47,167 bases of DNA from NCBI GenBank assembly GCA_964581385.1, contig CAZOOK010000040.1, positions 1-47,167 on the forward strand. Direction: 5' to 3'. The first letter of the stretch is position 1. Every line of letters starts with the position of its first letter. This DNA is from CAZOOK01 sp964581385 (GTDB lineage Bacteria; Pseudomonadota; Gammaproteobacteria; Nevskiales; Nevskiaceae). The notes beneath the pieces are model-generated. The model ran no database searches, had not been told where the DNA came from, and was given only the letters and a program-made list of their open reading frames with translations. A program made the translations under genes and the position numbers. Below are positions 26,901-35,447 of this stretch, piece after piece.

Positions 26901-27056
26901 CAAAACTCCGGACTATATTCGCCGATGGCCTGGGTCATCATCGGTGGACTGCTGGCATCGACGCTGCTCGGTCGCCTGGTGACGCCAGTCGCCTATAAGC
27001 TGCTGACGCCGCGGCTTGCCGACGGCGCACCTGGCGCCGTCGAGCGTCCGCAATAA
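23988..27056 (+). CDS. RND-family efflux pump, inner-membrane subunit
   Basis: A 1022-residue proton-driven transporter, within the usual 1020-1050 range, starting at GTG with GAGG 8 bases upstream. TM1 is at about 12-32 ('IVIFLMMIALGVSAL'). The large periplasmic loops and a second half repeating the first are present. The TM4 proton-relay aspartates are in 'ALGLLVDDTIVVTENI' near residue 396. The C-terminal half carries 'VGFIALIGIEIKNSILFVDF', so this is the HAE-1-like/export type and not a SecDF. Its position between the adaptor and two redox enzymes of the dar block suggests export of a hydrophobic aromatic metabolite. No regulator gene (TetR or similar) accompanies it. Confidence 0.94.
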   Translation: MRVSDFAVRNYPFTIVIFLMMIALGVSALSGIARTEDPYFPISAFLINVVYPGADPIEVERQVVKPIEDTVHSLDDVKLMGAEADDSFGTVRVEFQAWVDVDKKYDELTRELNALRPSLPSGIASLEVQKINPGLVNIVQYALVSPSASYAALEDAAKALRDALERVPGVRKSQTWAYPQRELRIALDFKRMAQTNVSIDQVAGAVQGDSANVPGGSVEIGGRRFNVKTTGAYANLEQVRDTVISSSGRHVLRLRDVAEVSWNSGAEDYTARYNGTRAVWVTAQQKDGQNIFATQTAIDAAIDEYKETLPAGIRIERGFIQSTNVAHRLDRLSTDLLIAIALVAITLLPLGLRAASIVMISIPLSLATGVAVLYHTGFSLNQLSIAGFVVALGLLVDDTIVVTENIARFLRLGYSRMEAAMQATRQISLAVLGCTGALLFAFLPLLKLPGNPGKFIQPLPVAVVATVLASLFVSLTIIPFLASRLLSSDEKAGGNRLLQTIMHGIHTIYAPALRRALRRPLATLLLAVAFVGASLLLLPLMGFSLFPRADTPQALVYINLPNGAGLAQTDVILRRVETELRSHPEVKNVMANLGRGNPYIYYNVFQNEYAANYAEAFFTLNGYNPHTTPRFYDQLRTRFNQIPGAEILVKEFENGPPMSAPIEIRVIGPDLDELHRLASAMETTMAAVPGTRDVRNSLRYNRIDLKLDVDMQKAGLLGVAPVTLDRAVRLALAGLPAGDFHDVAGESYPIVLRAPMHVHATPELLRDLHVTNAVGTQIPLDQLATLKLTSSPTSIENYSRERSAVVTAYVQTGYNTAAVTNEILRRFATTELPHGYRFEVDGEAKSAAESLAGFGTATVIAVFGIVAVLVLEFGSFLSTLIVATVVPLGVAGGLVMLYLSGYSLSFTAMVGFIALIGIEIKNSILFVDFTNQLRREGVPVDEAIERAGEIRFLPILLTSATAIGGLLPLALQNSGLYSPMAWVIIGGLLASTLLGRLVTPVAYKLLTPRLADGAPGAVERPQ

Positions 27057-27082
27057 ACCAGTACGGCTTGAGGAGGGAGACA

Positions 27083-28921
27083 ATGAACGCGAACGGCGAC
27101 GCACCGGTCGTTATCGTTGGTGGCGGCCCGACCGGTTGTACGGCGGCGCTGCTGCTGGCGCGCTACGGTATCCCTTCGGTCCTGCTAGAGCAGCGGACTG
27201 CGCCGGGTCGCCACCCGGCAGCGCATGTGATAAATGCACGTACGATTGAGGTCTGGGCGCAGATCGCACCGGCGCTGGCGCAGGAGATGTTCGACGCCAG
27301 CCCCGGTCTGGATGAGATTTCAGAGATCCGTTGGTGCACCAGCCTCGCCGGCCGTGTACTGGGGAAGGTGACGCTGATGCCGGATGCCGCCATGCATGAC
27401 CGCATCCTGTCGTGGAGTGCGTATCGCACCATTCATCTGGGCCAGCATCTACTGGTCCCGATCCTGTGGAAATGGGTCGAGCGCGAACCCTTGATTGCTT
27501 TCCGCAGGGGCGTCGTTGCCGAAGATATTGGACAGGACGCCGATGGTGTGACCGTCAGCATGCGTTCCAGTGCGGATCGCGCGGGCGCGCCCGCGAAAAT
27601 CCGCGCGCGTTATGTGTTCGCCTGTGACGGGGCCAACAGTCCGATTCGCGAAAAGCTGGGCATCGATATGCCCGGCGATATTCTCGGCCAAGTCGTCAGC
27701 GTGTTTTTCCGCGCCGATCTCCAACATGCGTTGCCGAAACCGCTGCCATTGCTGGCGTGGATCTACAACCCGGATTTTGCCGGTGTGCTCGTGCATCACA
27801 TGCGCGGAGATTTCATCCTGATGGGGCCTTACATGCCGCCGGCGCAGGACGCAGCGGATTTCGACAAGGCGTACTGGCAGCGCACGATTCCAAAAGCGCT
27901 GGGGCTCGATGTGCCGATCGAAATCGAGTCCACCGGACACTGGACGATGACCGCGCAGCTGGCGTCGCGCTACCGGCAGGGGTCGGTGTTTCTGATTGGC
28001 GATGCTGCGCACCGTTTCCCGCCGACTGGCGGTTTCGGTCTCAATACCGGTGTGCAAGATGCGCACAATTTGGTGTGGAAGCTCGCCGCGGTGCTCGAAG
28101 GCCGCGCCGATCCGCGTTTGCTCGACACCTACGAGCCAGAGCGGCGTCCGGTCGCGCGCATCAACGCCGAACAGAGTGTCAAGAATCATTTCCAGATGGA
28201 TAGCGTGTCGGGTCAGTTCGGCATCACCAATGAGGATCTGGAAAAGATGACGAAGATCGTCGCCGGGGCGGCGTTCACTTGGATGCCGCGCGGCTGGCAG
28301 CGCTGGATCGCGAATACCCTCACCGGCCTGGCACGCTCGCGTACGCGCAGGCTTGACGCCGAAACCGCCAGCGCCGAGCGGCTGCGTGTTGGCGTTGCCG
28401 CCGAAATTCCACATCAGGCCGAGCACTTTGCGGCACGTGGACTGGAGCTGGGTTTCGCCTATACCTCTGGTTTCGTCAAACCTGAAGGGACGCCGAAACC
28501 GATCATCGGCAACGGTGTCATCGAGTACTGCCCGACGACCTGGTCCGGAGCGCGCTTGCCGCACGTCGTTCTGCAACGCGATGGCCGCAAGTTCAGTTGC
28601 CACGAACTTATCGGTCTACGCGAATTCCTGGTATTGACTGGTCCTGGCGCCGCCGCCGACTGGCGCACGGCATTGTCGCGGCAGACACTGGCTTCCGGCA
28701 TTCTCCTCCGCGTCGAAGCGCTGGAAGGGCTGGCGGACCATACCGACGCTGCGTCCTGGCGCCAGCTCTATGAAGTCGGTGATGCCGGCGCCGTGCTGGT
28801 GCGACCGGACGGACATGTGGTGTGGCGCACAACAGAGCCGGCTGTGCGCGGGGCCCGTGAATTCGCCGACACGCTCAATGCATTGTGGGCGGGTATATAC
28901 GCTCACGGAGATAAGTTATGA
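27083..28921 (+). CDS. FAD-dependent aromatic hydroxylase-like monooxygenase (PheA/TfdB family)
   Basis: 612 residues from ATG 27083, 5-6 bases after a strong AGGAGGG. This is a class A flavoprotein: 'VVIVGGGPTGCTAALLLARYG' (ADP binding, residues 9-29), the DG motif 'ACDGANSPIREKLGI' and the GD motif 'LIGDAAHRFPPTGGFGLNTGVQDAHNLVWKL'. A C-terminal thioredoxin-like extension (about 430-612) ends in 'GDAGAVLVRPDGHVVWR', as in phenol and dichlorophenol hydroxylases and polyketide hydroxylases. Such enzymes use NAD(P)H and O2 to hydroxylate phenols. Following darAB and a pump, the natural guess is ring hydroxylation of a resorcinol to a hydroxyhydroquinone or quinone; substrate unproven. Overlaps the next gene (ATGA). 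Confidence 0.9.
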   Translation: MNANGDAPVVIVGGGPTGCTAALLLARYGIPSVLLEQRTAPGRHPAAHVINARTIEVWAQIAPALAQEMFDASPGLDEISEIRWCTSLAGRVLGKVTLMPDAAMHDRILSWSAYRTIHLGQHLLVPILWKWVEREPLIAFRRGVVAEDIGQDADGVTVSMRSSADRAGAPAKIRARYVFACDGANSPIREKLGIDMPGDILGQVVSVFFRADLQHALPKPLPLLAWIYNPDFAGVLVHHMRGDFILMGPYMPPAQDAADFDKAYWQRTIPKALGLDVPIEIESTGHWTMTAQLASRYRQGSVFLIGDAAHRFPPTGGFGLNTGVQDAHNLVWKLAAVLEGRADPRLLDTYEPERRPVARINAEQSVKNHFQMDSVSGQFGITNEDLEKMTKIVAGAAFTWMPRGWQRWIANTLTGLARSRTRRLDAETASAERLRVGVAAEIPHQAEHFAARGLELGFAYTSGFVKPEGTPKPIIGNGVIEYCPTTWSGARLPHVVLQRDGRKFSCHELIGLREFLVLTGPGAAADWRTALSRQTLASGILLRVEALEGLADHTDAASWRQLYEVGDAGAVLVRPDGHVVWRTTEPAVRGAREFADTLNALWAGIYAHGDKL

Positions 28922-29949
28922 AGGCTTATGCGATCACCGGTTACGGTGCCGCCGGCGCAATAAAGCCCACGACTCTGGAGGAGCCACCGCCGCTTGCACG
29001 CGGCGAGGTGCAGATTCGGCTCATTGCGACCTCCATCAATCCAATCGACCGGCTGATTGCGGAAGGCTACGGCGCTCCCATTCTCAATCGACGACGACTG
29101 TTTCCCGTCGTGCTTGGCCGCGATGGCGTCGGTGTGATCACCGCCGTCGGTGCAGGAGTCCGCGATTTGCGTTCCGGTCAGCGTGTGATCCTCGCGGTGT
29201 CGCCGCGCACCGCCGGTACCTACGCTGAGCGACTCAATCTGCCGCGACGCTGTGTGTGCGCGGTCGATGACCGCGTCGCCGATGATGTCGCCGCCGTGAT
29301 CGGTTATGCCGGTGGCACCGCTGTGCAGGCCTTGTCGGCATGCGGCATCACTCCGGGCGTCGCACACGGCCGCCGGCTGTGCATCAATGGCGCGAGTGGC
29401 GGGCTCGGCGCGATCGCTGTCCAGCTTGCCAGCCATTGGGGTGCGTCGGTGACCGCCGTTTGCTCCGCGCGCAACCTGGCGTGGGTGCGCGAACTGGGCG
29501 CGCGCGAAGCGGTCGATTACGCGGATCCGCAGGCACTCGCCGCGATCCGCGCGGATTCGGTTCTCAACTGTGCCGCACCGTCGGCTCTGGAGGAAACTTT
29601 TCTAGATCCACTACTCGGCTCGCTTGAAGGATCGACCAAGAGCGCCGCTTATGCGACTGTGATCTCGTCGCTGCTCGGCCTTGTCACGGAGCGCGGCGTA
29701 TTGCGGGGCGCCGTTGGCGGACTCGGCGACTTCGCGCGCCGCCGTCGGCGCGCCGCAGCCATCGGCGCGCGCTATCGCTGGGTGTTGTTCGATGAAAAGC
29801 CTGATGCCATAGCCACAATTGTGGCGTTCTTCGCCAGCAGCACGGCTCGGTCGGTAACGCGGGCAACTTATTCCTTGGCCGATCTTCCGACCATTTTCAA
29901 CGATGCTGCAGTCGCAAAAACCCCGGGAAAGATCTGCTTAACCGTTTGA
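28918..29949 (+). CDS. MDR-superfamily NAD(P)H:quinone oxidoreductase-like protein
   Basis: A 343-residue medium-chain dehydrogenase/reductase without zinc ligands. The GroES-like half begins 'MKAYAITGYGAAGAIKPTTLEEPPP' and contains 'ATSINPIDRLIAEGYG'. The Rossmann half has 'LCINGASGGLGAIAVQLASHWGASV' for NADPH. This matches the QOR/RTN4IP1 subgroup, which reduces quinones or enones. Its start overlaps the monooxygenase stop (ATGA), a coupling that suggests action on the same molecule, for instance reduction of a quinone formed by hydroxylation of the resorcinol ring (inference). It is the last gene of the pump transcript. A 7-base-arm inverted repeat (30042-30059) lies in the 204-base gap after it. 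Confidence 0.88.
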   Translation: MKAYAITGYGAAGAIKPTTLEEPPPLARGEVQIRLIATSINPIDRLIAEGYGAPILNRRRLFPVVLGRDGVGVITAVGAGVRDLRSGQRVILAVSPRTAGTYAERLNLPRRCVCAVDDRVADDVAAVIGYAGGTAVQALSACGITPGVAHGRRLCINGASGGLGAIAVQLASHWGASVTAVCSARNLAWVRELGAREAVDYADPQALAAIRADSVLNCAAPSALEETFLDPLLGSLEGSTKSAAYATVISSLLGLVTERGVLRGAVGGLGDFARRRRRAAAIGARYRWVLFDEKPDAIATIVAFFASSTARSVTRATYSLADLPTIFNDAAVAKTPGKICLTV

Positions 29950-30153
29950 CCAGCCATTGCTGCGCGGTCATCGGTGCGGTTCGGATCGCCGAAAACACCA
30001 GAATATGCTGCTGGGCACTCCAATTGCAGGATGGAGTCGTGGCGTCAATCGGTTGACGCTCGTTGAGGCCCAAATAAGGGGAGCGCTGCGGCTGGTCCAG
30101 CCACAGTAGCCAGAGGGCTTCAAATTCTTCCCCGACGGAGAAGCGAAGCCGGT

Positions 30154-33100
30154 ATGGCAATCCAGTCCGCCATCGAAAAGCTGTTCGGTAACCGTCTGCG
30201 CGGCCACGCGACCCGGCTGATGCTGTTTTGCGGTCTGGCCGCACTGCTGTGTACTTTCGCGGCGCTCGCCGGCTGGGCGTTCCACACGGATGCGTTGGTG
30301 CGAGTGTGGTCGGCTTGGGAGCCAATGGAGCTGAATGTCGCGTTCGGGATCGCCACCGCGACTATCGCGCTGCTGTTGCCAATCGGAACGGCGGCGGTAT
30401 GGCGCCAAGCGAGGACCGTGGCGGCGACGTTCGTCGCTATTCTCGCGCTTGCCACCCTGATCGAAATCTGCGGAGGCATCAATCTCGGTATCGATTTTGC
30501 CGCGCTGCACGCGCCGTTGCAGCCGGACAGCGCGCATCCGGGCCGGATGGCTCCGAACGCCGCGCTGGCGCTGATTCTGACCTCCTTCCTGCTGGCGTGG
30601 ATCGACCGTGCCAAAGACGATATGCAGCTCGACGTGTTGCACTGGTTGGGTTATGCCGTCATCGCGATTGGTGTTACCGGACTCATTGGCCATGCGTTGA
30701 AGCTCGAATTTCTGTACAACGGGTCCGGCGTCGCGCGCATGGCACCGCAGACCGCCGTCGCCATCGCCCTGATGGGAATCGCCACCGTCGCCCGGCTACA
30801 TCGACTGCGCGAATCGCGCAGTGAGAGCGCTGCGGTGAATGCCAGCGATCTGCTGGCCGGTTTGTCATGCCTGCTCATCGTCACTGTCGCCGTCACTGGA
30901 CTTGCCGGATTTTCCGCGTTGCAGGCACACGTCGAGAACGTCATGTCGCAGAACACGATGCGCATCCTGCGTGATCGTCAGATCTTTGTGGATACCGTTA
31001 TCCAGAGCCATGCGGGGCAAGCTGAGATGACGAGTGTTCGGCCCGCTGTCATCAAAGATTTGCAGCGACTTAATCGCGATCCCGGTGACGAAACCATACA
31101 CGCCGCGCTACAGGAAATCGGCGGCAGCTTCCTGTCTTCCGGTTTTGACGGCGTGGAATTCTCCGGTCGCCGCCAGTCCTTCGTGCGCGCCGGAAGCCCG
31201 GCGCGCGAACCGGCGCTCAGCGTGCCGATCGCCAACCGCCCAGGCATAAGTCTGGCGTGGCTTGACGGATTCCAGCTGCATGCGCAACTACCAATCAAAG
31301 CGGATGGCAGTGTCATCGGATATCTGACCACGGAACAGCGTCTGCCCGAGCTGGATCATCTCGCCGACGAATTGCGGCGGACGGGCAACATCGAAACCCT
31401 AGGTTTTTGCGCGGATGCGGGTGCCGATCTCGTGTGCTTTCCACAGCGTGGAGGTGTGGCGCCCTACCACATTGCGCGCGCGGACGGCGGCGAGTCAGGT
31501 ACTCTTGCCGGTACCGACGCGCGCGGCGGGCGCATGCTCTCCGTCCACGCGCCGCAGGGCGCGACGGGTATCAGTATGAATGCGACGATGGATGTCGCGG
31601 AAGCCTACGTGCTGATCCGCAAGCAGTTTCTGCATGCACTGCCACTGATGGCATTCCTGGTGACAGCTGGCATCCTGCTGATGAAAATGCGACTGCGTCC
31701 GATGATGCAATCGCTGGTGCGCGCGAACCAGCGCGCGGAACGCAGTGAAGCGCGCTTCACGATGGCGGTGGAGAGCGTTTACGAGACCTTTACCACGCTC
31801 GAATGCGTGCGCGATGACGCGGGCGAGATCATCGATTTCCGCTTCACCTTCTGCAGCGACGGGTTCACGGCCCGCAACGGTACCTCGCGTCGCGGGATGG
31901 TCGGCCACTGTCTCAGCGAACTGTTCCCGGACTATCGCGCCAGTGGAATCTTCGATCGCTACCGGCGTGTCGTCGAAACCGGCGAATTCTTCGTCAGGGA
32001 AATCGAGGTTTCCGACCCCACCGCGCTCGAAAAATGGCTGGATATGAAAGTCGTTCGCCACGGCGACGGTGTCGCGGTGACGACCTGCGACATTAGCGAA
32101 CGCAAATTATTCGATCACGTCGTGCGCGATTCCGAAACGCGTTTCCGCTTACTTGCGGAAAATGCCGGCGACATGATCTTCCGTCTCGATCTGGATGGCG
32201 TCTGTCTCTATGCATCGCCGGCTGCACGTGCAATTCTCGGTGTGGATTCCGAGGATCTGATCGGCGAGCGGCTGACCGCGTCAATCGATGCAGAGGATGC
32301 GCCGCGCTTCGACGCAACTTTGCATGCACTGGCATCCGCTGCTATTGACGAAGCGACGGTGACCCACCGTGCGCTTCGCAGCGATGGTCGCTGTTTATGG
32401 GTGGAAGGCAAGCTTCGCCTGCTGCGTGACGCTGCTAACGGTACGCCGCTGGAGATTCAGGGCGCGTTGCGCGATATCAGCGAACGTCGTGCGGCTGAGG
32501 AAGCATTGCGCGCCAACGAGGCACGTCTGGCTGCCGCCACCGAAAGCATTCATGACAGCTTTACCGTATTCGAGGCGGTGCGCGACGCGGCTGGCGCAGT
32601 GGTCGATTTCCGCTATGCGTTCATCAATGCCGCCGGTGCGCAAGCGCTGGGTCGGTCGGTGGAAGAGCTACGCGGACAGCTGTTGTGCCAGCTCGCACCC
32701 CGCACGCGTGCTAATGGCTTCTTTGATCGCTGCAAACATGTGGTCGAGACCGGTGAAGTATCGAACGGCGAGCTGCGGCTGGATAGGGTCGAGGACGTCT
32801 GGGTCGATCTCAAGATGGTCCGTGTCGGCGAGCGCGGCGAGATCGCAGTGACCTATCGCGATATCAGCGAGCGCAAGCGCAGTGAATTCCTGTTGCAGGA
32901 ATCGGAGGCGCGCATGCGGCAGATGGCGCACCACGACGGGCTGACGCATCTGCCGAATCGCACTCTGTTCTTCGATCGTCTGAACGAGGGAATGGCGCGC
33001 GCCTATCGCAACGAGCAGCCGCTGGTTGTGATGTTCATCGATATCGATCACTTCAAGAAATTCAACGACACCCATGGCCACGCTGGCGGCGACGAAGTAT

Positions 33101-33507
33101 TGAAGGTTGTAGCGAGACGGTTGTCGGCGGCGGTGCGTGCTTCGGATACGGTAGCCCGCTTCGCCGGCGATGAGTTCACGGTGATTCTCGAAAGCGTCCG
33201 CAGTATCGACGATGTCAGGCTGATCGGTGAAAAGTTGCTGGAGGCAATGTGCGCACCGATCCAGCTCGGCGTTTCGCAGGTGCAGGTAACACTCAGCATC
33301 GGCGCGGCTTTTCTCGAAAGCGGCACCGCTGATGTGGATCTGATGATGAGTACCGCCGATTCCGCCCTCTATGAAGTTAAACAGAACGGTCGTGCCGGCT
33401 TCCGCGCGATTACGCTCGGTGCGCGCGCCGATGGCGTCACGCGGGATGATCCGCTGCCGTCCGAATGGTTCGAGCAACTCGATCCGGTGGATGCAGCGCG
33501 GCATTGA
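30154..33507 (+). CDS. Membrane sensor diguanylate cyclase (multi-TM, three PAS, GGDEF)
   Basis: 1117 residues. N-terminal hydrophobic segments at about 22-42, 62-82, 88-106, 135-150, 165-185, 196-212 and 232-254 resemble a MASE-like sensor. Residues 255-490 form an extracytoplasmic domain, then a last TM at about 495-511. Three PAS-like domains follow (about 530-650, 660-780, 785-905); the first and third are alike ('ESVYETFTTLECVRDDAGEIIDFRF' and 'ESIHDSFTVFEAVRDAAGAVVDFRY'). The cyclase domain (920-1090) has 'FIDIDHFKKFND' (metal and substrate), signature A-G-D-E-F at 1004-1008 and an inhibitory R-x-x-D at 995-998. No EAL domain, so it should make cyclic di-GMP with product feedback. Part of its 3' end is duplicated at 37339-37442. 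Confidence 0.93.
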   Translation: MAIQSAIEKLFGNRLRGHATRLMLFCGLAALLCTFAALAGWAFHTDALVRVWSAWEPMELNVAFGIATATIALLLPIGTAAVWRQARTVAATFVAILALATLIEICGGINLGIDFAALHAPLQPDSAHPGRMAPNAALALILTSFLLAWIDRAKDDMQLDVLHWLGYAVIAIGVTGLIGHALKLEFLYNGSGVARMAPQTAVAIALMGIATVARLHRLRESRSESAAVNASDLLAGLSCLLIVTVAVTGLAGFSALQAHVENVMSQNTMRILRDRQIFVDTVIQSHAGQAEMTSVRPAVIKDLQRLNRDPGDETIHAALQEIGGSFLSSGFDGVEFSGRRQSFVRAGSPAREPALSVPIANRPGISLAWLDGFQLHAQLPIKADGSVIGYLTTEQRLPELDHLADELRRTGNIETLGFCADAGADLVCFPQRGGVAPYHIARADGGESGTLAGTDARGGRMLSVHAPQGATGISMNATMDVAEAYVLIRKQFLHALPLMAFLVTAGILLMKMRLRPMMQSLVRANQRAERSEARFTMAVESVYETFTTLECVRDDAGEIIDFRFTFCSDGFTARNGTSRRGMVGHCLSELFPDYRASGIFDRYRRVVETGEFFVREIEVSDPTALEKWLDMKVVRHGDGVAVTTCDISERKLFDHVVRDSETRFRLLAENAGDMIFRLDLDGVCLYASPAARAILGVDSEDLIGERLTASIDAEDAPRFDATLHALASAAIDEATVTHRALRSDGRCLWVEGKLRLLRDAANGTPLEIQGALRDISERRAAEEALRANEARLAAATESIHDSFTVFEAVRDAAGAVVDFRYAFINAAGAQALGRSVEELRGQLLCQLAPRTRANGFFDRCKHVVETGEVSNGELRLDRVEDVWVDLKMVRVGERGEIAVTYRDISERKRSEFLLQESEARMRQMAHHDGLTHLPNRTLFFDRLNEGMARAYRNEQPLVVMFIDIDHFKKFNDTHGHAGGDEVLKVVARRLSAAVRASDTVARFAGDEFTVILESVRSIDDVRLIGEKLLEAMCAPIQLGVSQVQVTLSIGAAFLESGTADVDLMMSTADSALYEVKQNGRAGFRAITLGARADGVTRDDPLPSEWFEQLDPVDAARH
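33225..33325 (+). repeat. Direct repeat, copy 1 (inside the diguanylate cyclase gene)
   Basis: This segment encodes the cyclase stretch from 'GEKLLEAMCAP' to 'LSIGAAFLES'. It recurs at 37339-37442 in the same orientation with 89 of 101 bases identical by hand count and one in-frame 3-base insertion in the second copy. The start points are 4114 bases apart and bracket the AT-richer three-gene cassette. Confidence 0.9.
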
Positions 33508-33569
33508 TGGGGTGTCGCGACGATCAACAAGGCAGCGTACCGTAATTGCCCGTTAAAGATCGCTTGTCA

Positions 33570-34457
33570 TTATCGATCATCAGCTTTCCGCTTCTTAGCA
33601 ACGACAAGCAAAGAGTCGAATAAATTGAGTGGAATCGTTATGCGATCAAGCGCAGATGGAATTTTCACGCGCAGCACAGCCGGAAAATATTGCATAAAAC
33701 GCTCTGCCAAATAACTCGCGGGAAAGTACCAGCCGGGTCGGCAGGCGTCGACGATATCGAAGCCCGCTTCGTGCAACAATCTTTTTAGAGTTTTCCGGTT
33801 GAAATAACTAATGTGCGCCAACCGATAGTGCCACCACTTGCTTCCCATTAGGCGGGCGGCCAGTGAATTTACATCAGGCGTTACGATCACACAGATGGCG
33901 TCGCTGTTCATGCAGGCCGACGCTTCGCGCATTAGCGCAAGTGGTGCGTCGACATGTTCAATTACATCGATCAGAGTGACAATGTCGAAGCGACCACAAA
34001 ATTCGGATTGTGGCAGCGTCCCTGTAAGAACGGGTAAGTTAAGCTGTTGCGCAGTTCGGCTGAGCGCTATCGATGGCTCCACTCCGATGGCTGAGTACGA
34101 AAGCTTTAACGCCTGCTCCACCAGGATGCCGCTGCCGGCGCCGATGTCGAGCAGACTGCCGGTTGATTTATGTGCCTCGATAGTTTGAAGAATCTTTTGT
34201 GCTTGCAGTGCGCGTTGACGGCGAGTGTCCTCGTAAGTCGCATCGGCCATGCGCTCATACTGATGAAGGACATCGCCAATGGTAGGGCAAAATAAAAAAT
34301 CGCAATCTCGGCATCGATAAATGTCGCCGGTAGTGCCGTAGTCAGCAGAGGTGATGCGAAACTGCTCGGGCTGCAATGGTATGCGTATTGTGCCGCATCG
34401 CTCCAGATCGACGTGCGCGCCACCGCAAATCCAGCAGGTTACGGCTGTGTTGCTCAT
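33570..34457 (-). CDS. Class I SAM-dependent methyltransferase with zinc ribbon
   Basis: 295 residues. An N-terminal zinc-ribbon uses C8-x-x-C11 and C49-x-x-C52, a feature of sugar and polyketide C/O-methyltransferases in the Methyltransf_13/23 group. SAM motif I 'LLDIGAGSGILVEQA' is at residues 102-116, with 'IVTLIDVIEHVDAP' as the post-II motif. 'WHYRLAHISYFNRKTLKRLL' matches the typical C-terminal part of glycan-cluster methyltransferases. Last gene of a minus-strand trio; its start overlaps the stop of the prenyltransferase gene by 4 bases. Base composition is visibly more AT-rich than the flanks. The substrate is probably a glycan or lipid-linked sugar (inference). Confidence 0.88.
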   Translation of the reverse strand: MSNTAVTCWICGGAHVDLERCGTIRIPLQPEQFRITSADYGTTGDIYRCRDCDFLFCPTIGDVLHQYERMADATYEDTRRQRALQAQKILQTIEAHKSTGSLLDIGAGSGILVEQALKLSYSAIGVEPSIALSRTAQQLNLPVLTGTLPQSEFCGRFDIVTLIDVIEHVDAPLALMREASACMNSDAICVIVTPDVNSLAARLMGSKWWHYRLAHISYFNRKTLKRLLHEAGFDIVDACRPGWYFPASYLAERFMQYFPAVLRVKIPSALDRITIPLNLFDSLLVVAKKRKADDR

Positions 34458-35392
34458 TGGCCACCCTGTTTCACCGTGATTGCGCGCAGCAGCAGATTCA
34501 GCGACGGAATATCGACGACGGCAAGTGCGATTAGCAGGCCCGAAAGCGCGCCAACGTAAGCCATAAATGCTTTCTGTCGATAAAGCTTCTCCGGCGCTTG
34601 TGCGACCGATTCATGCGCCATGCCGAGATAGAGGTACCACACAAACAGAATTGAAATGAATGGAACAGAAATGATGAATTCAACGCGGTATTTAATCAAG
34701 AATACGCCGAGCAAAAATGACGCGGTGAGGGCGTAAAAAAAAGCCGAGAGCAATAGCGTTTTCTCATCGTAATAAATAAAAGATTTTCGATACAGGCCGG
34801 CTCGTGTCCGATCATCTATGTAGCGGAATTCCGAATAACGTTTCACCGCCATTAGAAAGGCTCCCCCCATCCAATATGCAATCAAAATTGATGAAGGCGG
34901 GATGACATTGTCGACTATGGCGCACCAGCCGAGCACGAGGCGAATGGGGTTGTTGATGGCCTCGGACAGTACATCGAGATAGGGCCGGTCCTTTGATCGC
35001 AATGGAGGCACGTTGTAAATGATGCCCATGACGACAAAAAAAATCGCGGTACCGAAAAATAACGCATTGAGATGATGTGCGATGGCCAATCCTGCCGCCA
35101 CGAGGGCGAGCCATTGCGCATAAACAAAGGGTGCCTTGACTCTGCCTGCGACTGACGGCCGATGTTTTTTCTGTGGGTGATGCAAATCGGTTTTTGCATC
35201 AAGCCATTCATTGAGCGTGTAATTGGCTGAAGCAAGCAAGCAGGCAGCAACAACAGCCAACACGATATGAGAGACCATATCAGTGGACAGCTGTTGCTTT
35301 GTCAGTGCCAATGCGATGACGAGGCCCGGCAGCATGAAAATGTTCTTGAACCAATGGCCGGGACGGGCAATAGCAACGTAGTTCTTTAGCAC
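34454..35392 (-). CDS. UbiA-family prenyltransferase, DPPR-synthase-like
   Basis: A 312-residue membrane protein with about eight to nine hydrophobic segments and a GTG start. The first Asp-rich motif N61-x3-D65-x3-D69 is followed by 'HHPQKKHRPSVAG', the arrangement seen in decaprenyl-phosphate phosphoribosyltransferases (5-phosphoribosyl-1-phosphate transferred from PRPP to a polyprenyl phosphate) more than in quinone or haem prenyltransferases. The second motif region reads 'YLDVLSEAINNPIRLVLGW'. If right, it makes a lipid-linked pentose donor for the neighbouring GT-C-like protein. The epimerase and phosphatase steps known from mycobacteria are not encoded here. Confidence 0.82.
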   Translation of the reverse strand: MLKNYVAIARPGHWFKNIFMLPGLVIALALTKQQLSTDMVSHIVLAVVAACLLASANYTLNEWLDAKTDLHHPQKKHRPSVAGRVKAPFVYAQWLALVAAGLAIAHHLNALFFGTAIFFVVMGIIYNVPPLRSKDRPYLDVLSEAINNPIRLVLGWCAIVDNVIPPSSILIAYWMGGAFLMAVKRYSEFRYIDDRTRAGLYRKSFIYYDEKTLLLSAFFYALTASFLLGVFLIKYRVEFIISVPFISILFVWYLYLGMAHESVAQAPEKLYRQKAFMAYVGALSGLLIALAVVDIPSLNLLLRAITVKQGGQ

Positions 35393-35447
35393 AGGATTGG
35401 CTTCAATATTGTTGCTTTCGATAAGATTGAGTGTGCCGATTTAGGCC

